23,816 bases of DNA from Caldilineaceae bacterium (GTDB lineage Bacteria; Chloroflexota; Anaerolineae; Caldilineales; Caldilineaceae), in the NCBI GenBank assembly GCA_014879855.1, contig JACSRH010000257.1, forward strand, positions 1-23,816, given 5' to 3'. Below the pieces are notes generated by a model, which saw nothing but the letters and a program-made list of their open reading frames with translations, was not told where the DNA came from and ran no database searches. The stretch's first letter is position 1. Every line of letters starts with the position of its first letter. Shown here piece after piece: positions 16,829 to 23,816 of the stretch. The position numbers and the translations under genes were made by a program.

Positions 16829-18708
16829 CCGACCTCAAACGCCCCGTGCCCAGCGACCTCGATATTGCCCAGGCCGCCACGCCGCTGCCCATCCGCCAGA
16901 TTGCGGACGAAGCCGGCATCCTGCCCGCGGAGCTGGAGATGTATGGCAACTACAAGGCCAAGGTCACGCTCGACGTGCGCGAACGGCTCAAGGATCAGCC
17001 CAACGGCAACTATATTGTCGTCACCGCGATCACGCCGACGCCGCTGGGCGAAGGCAAGACGACCACCACCGTCGGTCTCTCCCAGGCGCTCGGCGCGCAC
17101 CTCGGCAAGAAGGTCTTCACCTGCATCCGCCAGCCCAGCCAAGGCCCGACCTTTGGCATCAAGGGCGGCGCGGCCGGTGGCGGCTACGCACAGGTGATCC
17201 CGATGGAGGACTTCAACCTGCACCTGACCGGCGACATCCACGCCATCACCGCGGCCAACAACCTGCTGGCCGCGGCCATCGACGCGCGCATGTTTCACGA
17301 AGCGGACATGGACGACGCCACCCTCTTCAAGCGCCTCTGCCCGCTCAAGGGCGGCAAGCGTAAATTTACCGGCACCATGCTGCGCCGGCTCCAGAAGCTG
17401 GGCATCGACAAGACCAACCCTGACGACCTGACGCCGGAGGAGATCAGCCGCTTCGTGCGTCTCGACATCGACCCGAACACGATTACCTGGCGCCGCGTCG
17501 TCGACACCAACGACCGTATGTTGCGCGGCATCACCATCGGCGAGGGGCCGCAGGAGAAGGGGCGCACGCGCGAGACAGGTTACGACATCACCGTGGCAAG
17601 CGAGATCATGGCAATCCTGGCGCTCACCACCTCGCTGCACGATATGCGCGAGCGTTTTGGGCGCATGGTGATCGGCCTGGATCGGCAGGGCAACCCGGTG
17701 ACTGCCGAGGACATCGGCGCGGCCGGCGCGCTGGCCGTGCTCATGAAGGACGCGATCAAGCCCAACCTGATGCAGACGCTGGAGGGTACGCCCGCGCTGG
17801 TGCATGCCGGCCCCTTTGCCAACATTGCGCATGGCAACTCTTCGATCGTCGCCGACCAGATCGCGCTCAAGCTCGTCGGGCCGGAAGGCTATGTGCTGAC
17901 CGAGGCCGGTTTTGGCGCGGACATCGGCATGGAGAAGTTCTTCAATATCAAGTGCCGCTACAGCGGCTTGGCGCCCGACTGCGTCGTGCTGGTGGCGACG
18001 ATCCGCGCGCTCAAGATGCACGGCGGCGGCCCCAAGGTGGTGGCAGGCAAGGTGCTCGACGCGGCCTATATCGAGGAAAATCTGGAGCTGCTCGGAGCTG
18101 GCTGCAGCAACCTCGCCGTGCATGTGCGCAACGCGCGACGCTTCGGCGTTCCCGTGGTGGTGGCGATCAACCGTTTCCACACCGACACCGACGCGGAAGT
18201 GGAGCTGGTGCGACGCAAGGCAATGGAGTCCGGCGCCTACGATGCTGTGTCCTCCAACCACTGGGCCGACGGCGGCGCCGGTTCCGTGGCGTTGGGCAAG
18301 GCAGTGATCGAGGCGTGCAAACAGCCGTCGGACTTCCAGTTCCTCTATCCGCTCGACCTGACGATCAAGGAGAAGATCGAGACCATCGTCAAGCTGATCT
18401 ACGGCGGCGACGGTGTGGAATTCTCACCCAAGGCTGAGGAGCAGATCGCCGCGTACACGCGCGCCGGCTTTGACAAGCTGCCCATGTGCATGGCCAAGAC
18501 GCACCTCAGCATCAGCCATGACGCCGAGCTCAAGGGCGCGCCGAGTGGTTTCACCGTGCCCGTGCGCGAGATCCGCGCCAGCGTCGGCGCCGGCTTCCTC
18601 TACCCGCTGCTAGGCACGATGAGCACGATGCCCGGACTGTCCGCACGGCCGGCCTTCTTCGACATCGACATCGATCCGGAAACTGGCCGGGTGATCGGGC
18701 TTTCCTGA
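16813..18708 (+). CDS. fhs: Formate-tetrahydrofolate ligase, long form
   Basis: A 631-residue enzyme that makes 10-formyl-THF from formate, THF and ATP, or releases formate and ATP in reverse. The ATP loop is TPTPLGEGKTTTTVGL near residues 74-89; GPTFGIKGGAAGGGYAQVIP and LHLTGDIHAITAANNL are near-invariant substrate blocks; MHGGGPKVVAGK and FGVPVVVAINRF follow. Typical bacterial enzymes are about 555-560 residues. This one carries the extra mid-region (KRLCPLKGGKRKF to TITWRRVVDTNDR) of the longer form related to the synthetase domain of eukaryotic C1-THF synthase. The start at 16813 is inside the tail of the broken toxin frame; GAGGAGA lies about ten bases upstream. It is the last gene of the C1 cluster and no folD is seen nearby. 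Confidence 0.97.
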   Translation: MPHKLTDLKRPVPSDLDIAQAATPLPIRQIADEAGILPAELEMYGNYKAKVTLDVRERLKDQPNGNYIVVTAITPTPLGEGKTTTTVGLSQALGAHLGKKVFTCIRQPSQGPTFGIKGGAAGGGYAQVIPMEDFNLHLTGDIHAITAANNLLAAAIDARMFHEADMDDATLFKRLCPLKGGKRKFTGTMLRRLQKLGIDKTNPDDLTPEEISRFVRLDIDPNTITWRRVVDTNDRMLRGITIGEGPQEKGRTRETGYDITVASEIMAILALTTSLHDMRERFGRMVIGLDRQGNPVTAEDIGAAGALAVLMKDAIKPNLMQTLEGTPALVHAGPFANIAHGNSSIVADQIALKLVGPEGYVLTEAGFGADIGMEKFFNIKCRYSGLAPDCVVLVATIRALKMHGGGPKVVAGKVLDAAYIEENLELLGAGCSNLAVHVRNARRFGVPVVVAINRFHTDTDAEVELVRRKAMESGAYDAVSSNHWADGGAGSVALGKAVIEACKQPSDFQFLYPLDLTIKEKIETIVKLIYGGDGVEFSPKAEEQIAAYTRAGFDKLPMCMAKTHLSISHDAELKGAPSGFTVPVREIRASVGAGFLYPLLGTMSTMPGLSARPAFFDIDIDPETGRVIGLS

Positions 18709-18727
18709 CCTGGAAGTAGCTTTGACG

Positions 18728-18812
18728 CAGAGGCTCGCAGAAGCTCGCAGAGAAAAACGACTTGCAATCGTTGATAGTTTGGCTTCACACTGAGACACAA
18801 AGTCACAAAGTT
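18728..18812. repeat. CTCGCAGA- and CACAAAGT-word intergenic repeat
   Basis: The segment after fhs is composed of repeated GCAGAGGCTCGCAGAAGCTCGCAGAG words, then GAGACACAAAGTCACAAAGTTGAAG. It is the reverse-complement style of the CTTTGTG words at 5341 and 21241. It appears non-coding. Confidence 0.55.
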
Positions 18813-18845
18813 GAAGATGGCGCCCTTTGCGCTATTGATAGAAGC

Positions 18846-18881
18846 AAATCGCCTGGAAGCTGCCAGCCTTCCAGGCGGTTT
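18846..18881. terminator. Hairpin, likely bidirectional terminator
   Basis: AAATCGCCTGGAAG (18846-18859) and CTTCCAGGCGGTTT (18868-18881) form a 14-pair stem with one G-T wobble and an eight-base loop. A-rich and T-rich ends flank a GC-rich core, as in terminators working on both strands. It lies between fhs and the sigma-factor gene and probably ends the C1 transcript. Confidence 0.65.
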
Positions 18882-18998
18882 GCTGTGGGTGCACTTCCGC
18901 TGCGCCCCTTCTGTGAAAAGCTCGATATTATTTGGTTGATCCGGCAGGATACGCGACAATGACGCGCGTCTTTTGTACAACGGTGATGAGGAGCGTTC

Positions 18999-19793
18999 AT
19001 GTCGTCCAAATGGCCTGCCAAGTTATTTTCCTATAACCCGCGGGTTCCCGTATCCACAGACGCTGAAGAGGAAGCACCGTCCGCCCCGTCACCGGAGTCT
19101 GCAGATGCATCTTTGCCCCGGCCCGCCCTGCCGGAGCCAAGCCACGCTGCTGCTGAGGAGCCGCCCCTTGCCGCGCCGGTCGCGCACGAAGCGCAGTTGG
19201 TCGAGCGCGCTCGCACCCACCCCGAGGCATTCGGCCAACTCTACGAGCTGTACGTGGATCGCGTCTATTCTTATATCTATCACCGTGTGGGCAATGTTCA
19301 AGACGCCGAAGATCTGACCGCGCGCACTTTCTACCGCGCGCTGGATAAGCTCGACACCTACGAGGATCGGGGGCTGCCTTTCTCGGCCTGGCTCTTCCGG
19401 ATTGCACACAACCTGGTCGCCAACTGGCATCGCGACCACAGCCGCCGCCAAGTGTTTTCATTGGATAAACTCTGGTGGCGCAGCAGCGACGAGCCACGCC
19501 CGGAACAGACCGTCGAGGCCAACGCCGAGCGCGCGGATCTGTGGGACGCGATCAATCGTCTGCCGGAGGAGCGGCGCAATTTGTTGCTCTACAAACTCAA
19601 CACGACGCTCTCCAATCTGGAAATTGGCGAATTAATGAACAAAAGCGAAAGCGCCATCAAGTCGCTCTATTTCAGAACGCTGGCCGCGCTGCGCAAAGAT
19701 CTCGAAGATCGAGGATGGGAAAACGTGGAAGCAACCGGGGAACAAACCGATAAGCATACACCGCTCCACACCAACTCGAACGAGGAGGCATAA
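18999..19793 (+). CDS. ECF-type RNA polymerase sigma factor
   Basis: A 264-residue sigma-70 family protein of the extracytoplasmic function group. Residues 1-65 are a Pro/Ala/Glu-rich, probably disordered extension not typical of the family. Region 2 spans about 75-147 (LYELYVDRVYSYIYHRVGN, DAEDLTARTFYRAL, PFSAWLFRIAHNLVANWHRD: the -10 recognition and core-binding helices). Region 4 spans about 182-235 (DAINRLPEERRNLLLYKL, LEIGELMNKSESAIKSLYFR: the helix-turn-helix for -35). AGGAG lies six bases before the ATG at 18999. The next gene, a small membrane protein, starts two bases after its stop; it could be the regulatory partner although it has no zinc anti-sigma motif. Target genes cannot be deduced here. 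Confidence 0.92.
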   Translation: MSSKWPAKLFSYNPRVPVSTDAEEEAPSAPSPESADASLPRPALPEPSHAAAEEPPLAAPVAHEAQLVERARTHPEAFGQLYELYVDRVYSYIYHRVGNVQDAEDLTARTFYRALDKLDTYEDRGLPFSAWLFRIAHNLVANWHRDHSRRQVFSLDKLWWRSSDEPRPEQTVEANAERADLWDAINRLPEERRNLLLYKLNTTLSNLEIGELMNKSESAIKSLYFRTLAALRKDLEDRGWENVEATGEQTDKHTPLHTNSNEEA

Positions 19794-19795
19794 TC

Positions 19796-20056
19796 ATGGA
19801 TGATCAGTGGATTGACAAGGACGCCGCGTTAATTTCGCCGGATGCGAAGTTCCGCCATGACCTGGCGCTGGCGCTGCAAAACAGCCATGAGCGCCAGCGC
19901 GTCCAGCGACAATTGTATGGGGACGCGCTGGCTGCAAAACGCGGTCGAACGATCTTTTGGCGGCTGCTCGGCGCGCTTGGCCTGCTGACCCTGGTCTTTG
20001 GTTTGGGCTTCTACGTGGGACAACAGAGTCACAAACTACGCGGTTACGCGGGTTGA
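19796..20056 (+). CDS. Small single-pass membrane protein paired with the sigma factor
   Basis: An 86-residue protein with a hydrophilic, helical N-terminal half (HDLALALQNSHERQRVQRQL) and one membrane helix at about 53-74 (IFWRLLGALGLLTLVFGLGF), followed by a short basic tail. GAGGAGG sits seven bases before the ATG. The gene starts two bases after the sigma-factor stop, so the two are surely co-transcribed. The position is that of an anti-sigma factor: the cytoplasmic N-terminal part could bind the sigma factor at the membrane. However, the HxxxCxxC zinc anti-sigma motif is absent, so this role is only inferred from context. No family recognised. Confidence 0.7.
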   Translation: MDDQWIDKDAALISPDAKFRHDLALALQNSHERQRVQRQLYGDALAAKRGRTIFWRLLGALGLLTLVFGLGFYVGQQSHKLRGYAG

Positions 20057-20061
20057 TCAGC

Positions 20062-20172
20062 CCCATCGCCCACCTTCATCCACCAGTCCACGCCCTTGAA
20101 ATAGATGTGCAACATCCCCAGCACTTCGCAGTCGAGCACGAGCTTTTCATAGCCCGCCACTAAATCGTTCTC
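20062..20172 (-). pseudogene. Fragment of an MttB-family methyltransferase gene
   Basis: Reading the minus strand from 20172 down, one frame gives ENDLVAGYEKLVLDCEVLG followed by MLHIYFKGVDW. This resembles the region near the C-terminus of trimethylamine/glycine betaine:corrinoid methyltransferase (MttB superfamily) proteins, where GLVAGYEKFVLDxExLGM and a GI/GVD turn precede LALDxIxxVGPGGHFL. Only about 35 codons remain: a stop lies immediately upstream (20173-20175) and similarity is lost after GVDW. It is too short to work and has no start. Its presence beside a corrinoid/THF cluster suggests that a substrate methyltransferase of the MttB type once lay here. The match is from memory of family sequences and needs a search. 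Confidence 0.55.
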
Positions 20173-20218
20173 TCACCAACGCGCGGCATGGAGAGCAAGA
20201 TTTCCCTTTGTCCTGCTG

Positions 20219-20248
20219 CCCGGCGGCATCGCTAGCGATGCCGCCGGG
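20219..20248. repeat. Perfect 30-bp palindrome
   Basis: Bases 20219-20248 read identically on both strands, with arms CCCGGCGGCATCGCT and its complement meeting at the central TA. It opens the repeat-rich stretch between the membrane-protein gene and the HsdR fragment. It could be a hairpin repeat unit or a protein binding site. Confidence 0.85.
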
Positions 20249-20258
20249 TAACAATGGC

Positions 20259-20333
20259 GCGCGAATGGCGCGGATTCGGCTGATTTGCGCTGATCTGATT
20301 TGCGGGCATCCGCCCGGTCCGCGCCATCCGCGC
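20259..20333. repeat. Inverted repeat of GCGCGGATGGCGCGGA words
   Basis: The left arm GCGCGAATGGCGCGGA (20259-20274) is complementary at 15 of 16 positions to TCCGCGCCATCCGCGC (20318-20333). The intervening bases contain GATTTGCGCTGATCTGATTTGCGG words. It resembles the repeat at 2101-2195 in style. No gene is inside. Confidence 0.75.
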
Positions 20334-20390
20334 ACCATTCCTGCTTTGCTCTCTCTGTTGCCTGAGTCGTTCCCATGCTTCATGCATCTG

Positions 20391-20430
20391 CTGCGGAGTG
20401 GGAGGAGACCCCACCCCTCCCACTCCGCAG
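20391..20430. repeat. Perfect 15-bp-arm hairpin
   Basis: CTGCGGAGTGGGAGG (20391-20405) and CCTCCCACTCCGCAG (20416-20430) are exact complements around a ten-base loop. The hairpin lies 26 bases before the start of the HsdR-like fragment and may mark the edge of a deletion or a mobile hairpin element. Confidence 0.8.
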
Positions 20431-20456
20431 CTTCGACAGGAGGAAAAAAGGGGAGG

Positions 20457-20834
20457 AAGGAGATTCGTGCCGACATCGAGCGGGCGGTCGATGCCAGCCC
20501 GTCGCTGCGCAACAAGAAGGACCTGATCGAGCAGTTTGTGGATTCGGTCTCGACCCAGGGCAAGGTCGATGCGCAGTGGCTGGCGTTCGTCGAGGCCAGG
20601 AAGGCGGCGGAACTCGACCAGATCATCGCCGACGAGGGACTCAAGGCGGAGGAGACGAAGGTCTTTGTCGACAATGCCTTCCGCGATGGCGCGATCCCAA
20701 CCGCGGGCACGGCGATCACGAAGATCCTGCCGCCGGTGTCACGCTTTGCGAAGGATAACGGCCACGCGGTGAAGAAGCAGACGGTGCTGGAGAAGCTGGC
20801 CGCGTTTTTTGAGCGGTATTTTGGGTTGGGGTAG
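20457..20834 (+). pseudogene. hsdR: C-terminal fragment of type I restriction enzyme HsdR
   Basis: A 125-codon open frame ending TAG at 20834 matches the very C-terminus of type I restriction endonuclease R subunits. It reads EIRADIERAVDASPSLRNKK, then DLIEQFVDSV, ELDQIIADEGL, VDNAFRDGAIPTAGTAITK, ILPPVSRFAK and EKLAAFFERYFGLG. This C-terminal helical region normally anchors HsdR to the methyltransferase core. The nuclease and helicase domains, roughly 900 residues, are absent, and no hsdM or hsdS lies in the window. In-frame codons before 20457 are repeat DNA. It is therefore the relic of a restriction system, truncated at or near the hairpin at 20391-20430. The preserved frame suggests the loss is fairly recent or the fragment is under little drift. 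Confidence 0.8.
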
Positions 20835-20924
20835 GGGTGATATCCTGGACGTGCATCGGCAGCGCCCAGCGTAGCGTACATCTACTGATGGCTAGACAAT
20901 AAATTGATGCTGGTCTGCAATCTT

Positions 20925-20948
20925 CCCGGAAGCTCCAAAGCTTCCGGG
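20925..20948. repeat. Short perfect hairpin
   Basis: CCCGGAAGCT (20925-20934) and AGCTTCCGGG (20939-20948) pair exactly around a four-base CCAA loop. It lies about 90 bases after the HsdR fragment. There is no clear T-run, so a terminator role is uncertain. Confidence 0.65.
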
Positions 20949-21727
20949 GGGATGTTCCGCAAAAATACTTAACTTGGCGGCCAGTAATGACTGCGCGCTT
21001 GCCTGGCTCCTCGCCTTTGCCGTACGTTTCCGGTTGGATGGGAGCACCCTTCGTCAGCAGCGAGCAAATCCAATGTTTCCTCGAATCTGTTGTTGTGCTC
21101 ACTCCACAGCGGCGCTCACCAACCACACAACCAAGCTCCCATCCGCCCTGACTCGCCGCGCGGCGTGTGGGCGATCAGCGATGCGGGCGCGCGTGGCTGG
21201 GTCGGAGCGGAAGAGGAGATTGGAGATTGAAAAATCGGTCACCTTCGTGGCTTTGCGTCTTTGCGTGCGTGTTTTTTACTGGCGCGGGCGATGCAGCGCC
21301 ACGGCAGGCTATCCGGCGGAGAGGCGGGGCAAGCGGCGCCATCGCTTTGTGTCTTCGTGTCTTGGTGTGAGGCCACTAGCCGGCCGGGGCGAGCAGGGCG
21401 GCGCGGCGCCGGGCGAATTGGCGGTTGCGCGAAGCGTTGGTCGTGGTGACCAAGGCGTTGCGGAGGAGACTACAGCCGATGGAGGACAGGAATAGATGCC
21501 AGGCAGAGCGGGCAAGGCAATGCACTCGTTGGCGTCTCTATCCGCAACTGCTGGATAAGGCCAGGCCACCGCCCGCGATGGTGGCGGCCAACGATCTGCT
21601 GGCCCCGAGACGGACGGAAGCGAACTGTAATACGTGCTGGAGCGCACCATCGAGAATCGCGTCGGCGCATTCTTTATGTAGACAAGCCGTTGACGGCGCT
21701 GGGGCGCGAACCTGGTGGCGGCGTAGC
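20949..21727. other. Gene-free stretch with word repeats
   Basis: No gene is supported. The long open frames on both strands are GC-driven, without ribosome binding sites or family matches. Copies of the word repeats lie here: GGAGATTGGAGATTG at 21215-21229, CTTCGTGGCTTTGCGTCTTTGCGTG around 21243-21267, and GCTTTGTGTCTTCGTGTC at 21344-21361. Short stretches with protein-like composition (for instance near 21160-21230 and 21550-21610) may be gene debris, but I cannot assign them. Confidence 0.5.
21241..21272. repeat. CTTTGCGTC-word repeat copy
   Basis: CTTCGTGGCTTTGCGTC followed by TTTGCGTGCGTG, directly after an AATCTCC-type copy in reverse orientation (21213-21230). A second copy of the same words is at 21344-21371. 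Both belong to the dispersed family also seen at 5341. Confidence 0.55.
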
Positions 21728-22762
21728 TCAATAGCGCGCCAGATCCCGCGCTGCATGGTAAATCTTTTCGGCATTGGGGCGATACGCATCTTCCAACGGC
21801 GGGCTGAAGGGGACGGGCGTGTCCAGCCCGCCCAGCCGCTGCAGCGGCGCGTCGAGCCATTCAAAAGCCTCCGCGGCCACGAGCGCGGCCACTTCCGCGC
21901 CGATGCCAGCCAGCCGGTTGGCGGCGTGGACGATCAGCACCTTGCCCGTCTTGCGCGCGGTCGCCAGGATCGCCTCCGCGTCGAGCGGCTTGAGTGAACG
22001 CAGGTCAAGCACCTCCGCGGCGATCTCTTCCTGAGCCAGCTTGTCGGCCGCGGCCAGCGCCTGCTGCAGCATCGCGCCGTAGGTGATGATCGACAGATCA
22101 CCGCCCGCGCGTGCGATCTGCGCCTGGCCCAGCGGCACAATGTACTCGCCCGCCGGCACATAGCCTTTGAGCGAGCGATAGAGCGGTTTGCTCTCGAAAT
22201 AGATCACCGGGTTGTTGTCGCGGATCGCAGCGATCAGCAGTCCCTTGGCGTCGGCGGGCGTGCCGGGCGCCACCACTTTCAGACCGGGCGTGTGCACGAA
22301 CCACGCCTCCGGATTCTGGCTGTGGAACGGCCCGGAACGGATGCCGCCGTCCGATGGCGCGCGGATCACCCACGGCGCCGCGCCGCCCCAGCGGTAGTGG
22401 GTGGTGGCGGCAAACTGCACGATACTGTCGAAGGCCGACGAGATAAAGTCGCCAAACTGCATCTCGATCACCGGCCGCAGCCCCATCAACGCCATGCCCG
22501 TGGCCGCGCCGACAAAGCCCAGCTCGGCAAGCGGCGTGTTGAGTACGCGGCGCGCGCCGAACTCCGCCTCAAAGCCTTGCGTGACCTTGAACGCACCGCC
22601 AAAGTCGCCGGCAATGTCCTCACCCATCACCAGCACATTGGGATCGCGGCGCATTTCCTCACGCAACGCTTCGCTGATCGCAGCGATGTAGGTCAGCTCG
22701 CGGCCAGAATCGGCGGCGGCTTCCTGTCCGTAAAACCCAAATGGACTTGCAGTGCTCATCAT
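21728..22762 (-). CDS. 2-oxoacid dehydrogenase E1 component, beta subunit
   Basis: A 344-residue transketolase-like beta subunit of the pyruvate, acetoin or branched-chain 2-oxoacid dehydrogenase family. Family blocks are TYIAAISEALREEM, VMGEDIAGDFGGAFK, VLNTPLAELGFVGAATGMAL, RPVIEMQFGDFISSAFD and GGIRSGPFHSQNPEAWF. The C-terminal domain follows with VIYFESKPLYR and DLRSLKPLDAEAI, then GLDTPVPFSP. Together with E1 alpha it forms the thiamine-diphosphate enzyme that decarboxylates the 2-oxoacid and acylates the lipoyl E2. Two adjacent ATGs at 22762 and 22759 are possible starts; an in-frame TTG further upstream at 22792 is less likely. It follows the alpha gene with an 80-base gap. No E2 or E3 gene lies downstream; transcription runs into the gene-free stretch, so the partners are encoded elsewhere. 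Confidence 0.93.
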   Translation of the reverse strand: MMSTASPFGFYGQEAAADSGRELTYIAAISEALREEMRRDPNVLVMGEDIAGDFGGAFKVTQGFEAEFGARRVLNTPLAELGFVGAATGMALMGLRPVIEMQFGDFISSAFDSIVQFAATTHYRWGGAAPWVIRAPSDGGIRSGPFHSQNPEAWFVHTPGLKVVAPGTPADAKGLLIAAIRDNNPVIYFESKPLYRSLKGYVPAGEYIVPLGQAQIARAGGDLSIITYGAMLQQALAAADKLAQEEIAAEVLDLRSLKPLDAEAILATARKTGKVLIVHAANRLAGIGAEVAALVAAEAFEWLDAPLQRLGGLDTPVPFSPPLEDAYRPNAEKIYHAARDLARY

Positions 22763-22842
22763 CGTTAACTGATTCTGCTCGCCAGATTGCAACAGGCTTT
22801 GTTACTTTACGTCGTTACAGCGTGCGAGCACTTTCAGCCCTG

Positions 22843-23816
22843 CTACGCGGCATAGACGCCGTGCGTTACAGTGGCCGGCTCCGGCAGCGGGCTGGCCTCG
22901 GCCTGCTCGACCGCAGCGGCCACTTCGGCCGTAACGCGCTGAACAATTTTGTCGAGTTCCTCTGCATCGGCGACGCCGGCCGCCATCAGCTTTTTCCGGT
23001 AGAGATGCAGCGGGTCGCGCGCTTCCCAGCCAGCCAGCAGCTCCTTGGGCACATAGTCGGCGCCGTCGTGAATGGCATGGCCCAACATGCGCATGGTCTT
23101 GGCTTCGATCAGGGTTGGCCCGCCGCCGCGCCGCGCTCGTTCCACTGCGTCAAGCGTCACGGCGCAGACAGCTTCGACATCGTTGCCATCCACTGTGACG
23201 CCGGGCATGGCATAGGCCGCGGCGCGTGCGGCAATGTCAGGCGACTTCATCTGCTGCTCGAGCGGCGTCGAATAGGCATACTGATTGTTCTCGACGATCA
23301 CGATCAGCGGTGCATTCCAGACCGCGGCCATGTTGAGCGTCTCGTGAAAGAGACCGGCGCTGCTGGCGCCGTCGCCGGTGAAGGTGAGGGCGACGCGCGG
23401 CTCGTCGCGGTAGACAAAACTCATCGCCGCGCCCAGCGCCACCGGCAGCGAATGCGGCAGGTGGCTGATGAAGCCAATGGTGTTCAGCGTCAAATCGCCC
23501 ATGCCGTGAAAATTGGCATCGCGCCCGCGCGAAACACCATCGGCGCGGCCGAGCAAATTGCCGAAGATGCGGTGCGGCGTCATGCCGCGCAGCAGATACG
23601 CGCCGAGATCGCGGTGCATCGGGGCGATCACGTCATCCGGCGCGAGCGCAAAGCTGGCGCCGACGCTGATTGCCTCGTGGCCGCGCTGGCTAAAAGCGCC
23701 GCCCAGCCCACGTCCCTGCTTCCACAGCGCGACTACATTCTCATCGAAGACGCGCGTCAGCATCATCCAGTAAAAGAGTTCGAGACGCTGCGCATTGGTT
23801 AGCAAGCTTTCACTCA
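22843..23816 (-). CDS. 2-oxoacid dehydrogenase E1 component, alpha subunit (edge-cut start)
   Basis: An alpha subunit of about 324 residues. The thiamine-diphosphate motif is complete: FTGDGASSAGLFHETLNMAA starts with GDG, and VENNQYAYSTP supplies the NN end about 30 residues later. Other blocks are GGAFSQRGHEAISVGASFAL, MHRDLGAYLLRG, DANFHGMGD and TMRMLGHAIHDGADY. The open frame reaches the right edge. Its last codons read AGT-GAA-AGC-TTG on the minus strand, preceded by TG at 23816-23815, so an ATG whose first base is one position outside the window would give MSESLLTNAQRL; a TTG at 23805 is the in-window alternative. It precedes and is surely co-transcribed with the beta subunit. Which 2-oxoacid it uses cannot be read from the sequence. 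Confidence 0.93.
   Translation of the reverse strand, partial: SESLLTNAQRLELFYWMMLTRVFDENVVALWKQGRGLGGAFSQRGHEAISVGASFALAPDDVIAPMHRDLGAYLLRGMTPHRIFGNLLGRADGVSRGRDANFHGMGDLTLNTIGFISHLPHSLPVALGAAMSFVYRDEPRVALTFTGDGASSAGLFHETLNMAAVWNAPLIVIVENNQYAYSTPLEQQMKSPDIAARAAAYAMPGVTVDGNDVEAVCAVTLDAVERARRGGGPTLIEAKTMRMLGHAIHDGADYVPKELLAGWEARDPLHLYRKKLMAAGVADAEELDKIVQRVTAEVAAAVEQAEASPLPEPATVTHGVYAA

Noticed and set aside
19031..19216. Minus-strand frame over the N-terminal part of the sigma-factor gene
   Set aside because: Shadow of the Pro/Ala/Glu-rich leader; no start signal.
21160..21232. RGVWAISDAGARGWV stretch reminiscent of a winged-helix part of Mrr-like proteins
   Set aside because: Too short, no upstream continuation, and it runs into a repeat; left as possible gene debris.
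20974..21495. 173-codon plus-strand frame after the HsdR fragment
   Set aside because: Contains translated word repeats (AATCTCC and CTTTGCG types) and lacks a start signal.
21550..21610. PAMVAANDLLA stretch reminiscent of LacI-family effector domains
   Set aside because: Only a dozen residues match, with no continuation in any frame; could be chance.
21716..21785. GGCGGCGTAGCTCAATAG resembles the 5' end of a tRNA
   Set aside because: No anticodon stem or T-loop (no GTTCRA) follows at the right distance, and the bases overlap the end of the E1 beta gene.

Overview
The window is high-GC bacterial DNA. Compact C1 genes are mixed with PIN, AbrB and Uma2 modules and with word-like palindromic intergenic repeats. 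This combination suggests a Chloroflexota (Caldilineae/Anaerolineae-like) genome; that is an inference from gene families and repeat style, not from a marker gene.

Layout. (1) 1-5294, minus strand: an MBL-fold hydrolase (cut by the window edge), an orphan HicB-type antitoxin, an AEC-family permease and a GH38 alpha-mannosidase. (2) 5676-18708, plus strand: a tetrahydrofolate/corrinoid one-carbon cluster. It holds a UroD-family methyltransferase, a [2Fe-2S]/ASKHA corrinoid reactivator, a corrinoid protein, a zinc homocysteine methyltransferase domain protein, MetV, MetF, a pterin-binding methyltransferase, a DUF1638 protein and a long formate-tetrahydrofolate ligase. (3) 18999-20056, plus strand: an ECF sigma factor and a small single-pass membrane protein. 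(4) 20057-21727: a graveyard with an MttB-family fragment (minus strand), a type I restriction HsdR C-terminal fragment (plus strand), long perfect hairpins and repeats. (5) 21728-23816, minus strand: E1 beta and E1 alpha of a thiamine-diphosphate 2-oxoacid dehydrogenase; the alpha start codon lies on the window edge.

How the genes work together. The C1 cluster contains, as separate genes, every module found in cobalamin-dependent methionine synthase (homocysteine domain, pterin domain, cap plus B12 domain). A RACE-type ATP-dependent reactivator stands in for the AdoMet reactivation domain. MetF/MetV and Fhs connect methyl-THF and formyl-THF/formate. A UroD-family methyltransferase could bring methyl groups in from an unknown methylated compound. 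The cluster therefore looks like a distributed methyl-transfer hub serving methionine synthesis, methyl-group oxidation, or both. No FolD and no acetyl-CoA synthase are seen in the window.

The cluster is interrupted at four gene boundaries by accessory modules: a Uma2 pseudogene, a TumE-like toxin-antitoxin pair, an AbrB-PIN pair with a frameshifted toxin, and a deletion-fused UPF0175-DUF3368 remnant. Several C1 proteins end in arginine-rich tails, while the corrinoid protein has a strongly acidic N-terminus; this may be a shared docking feature.
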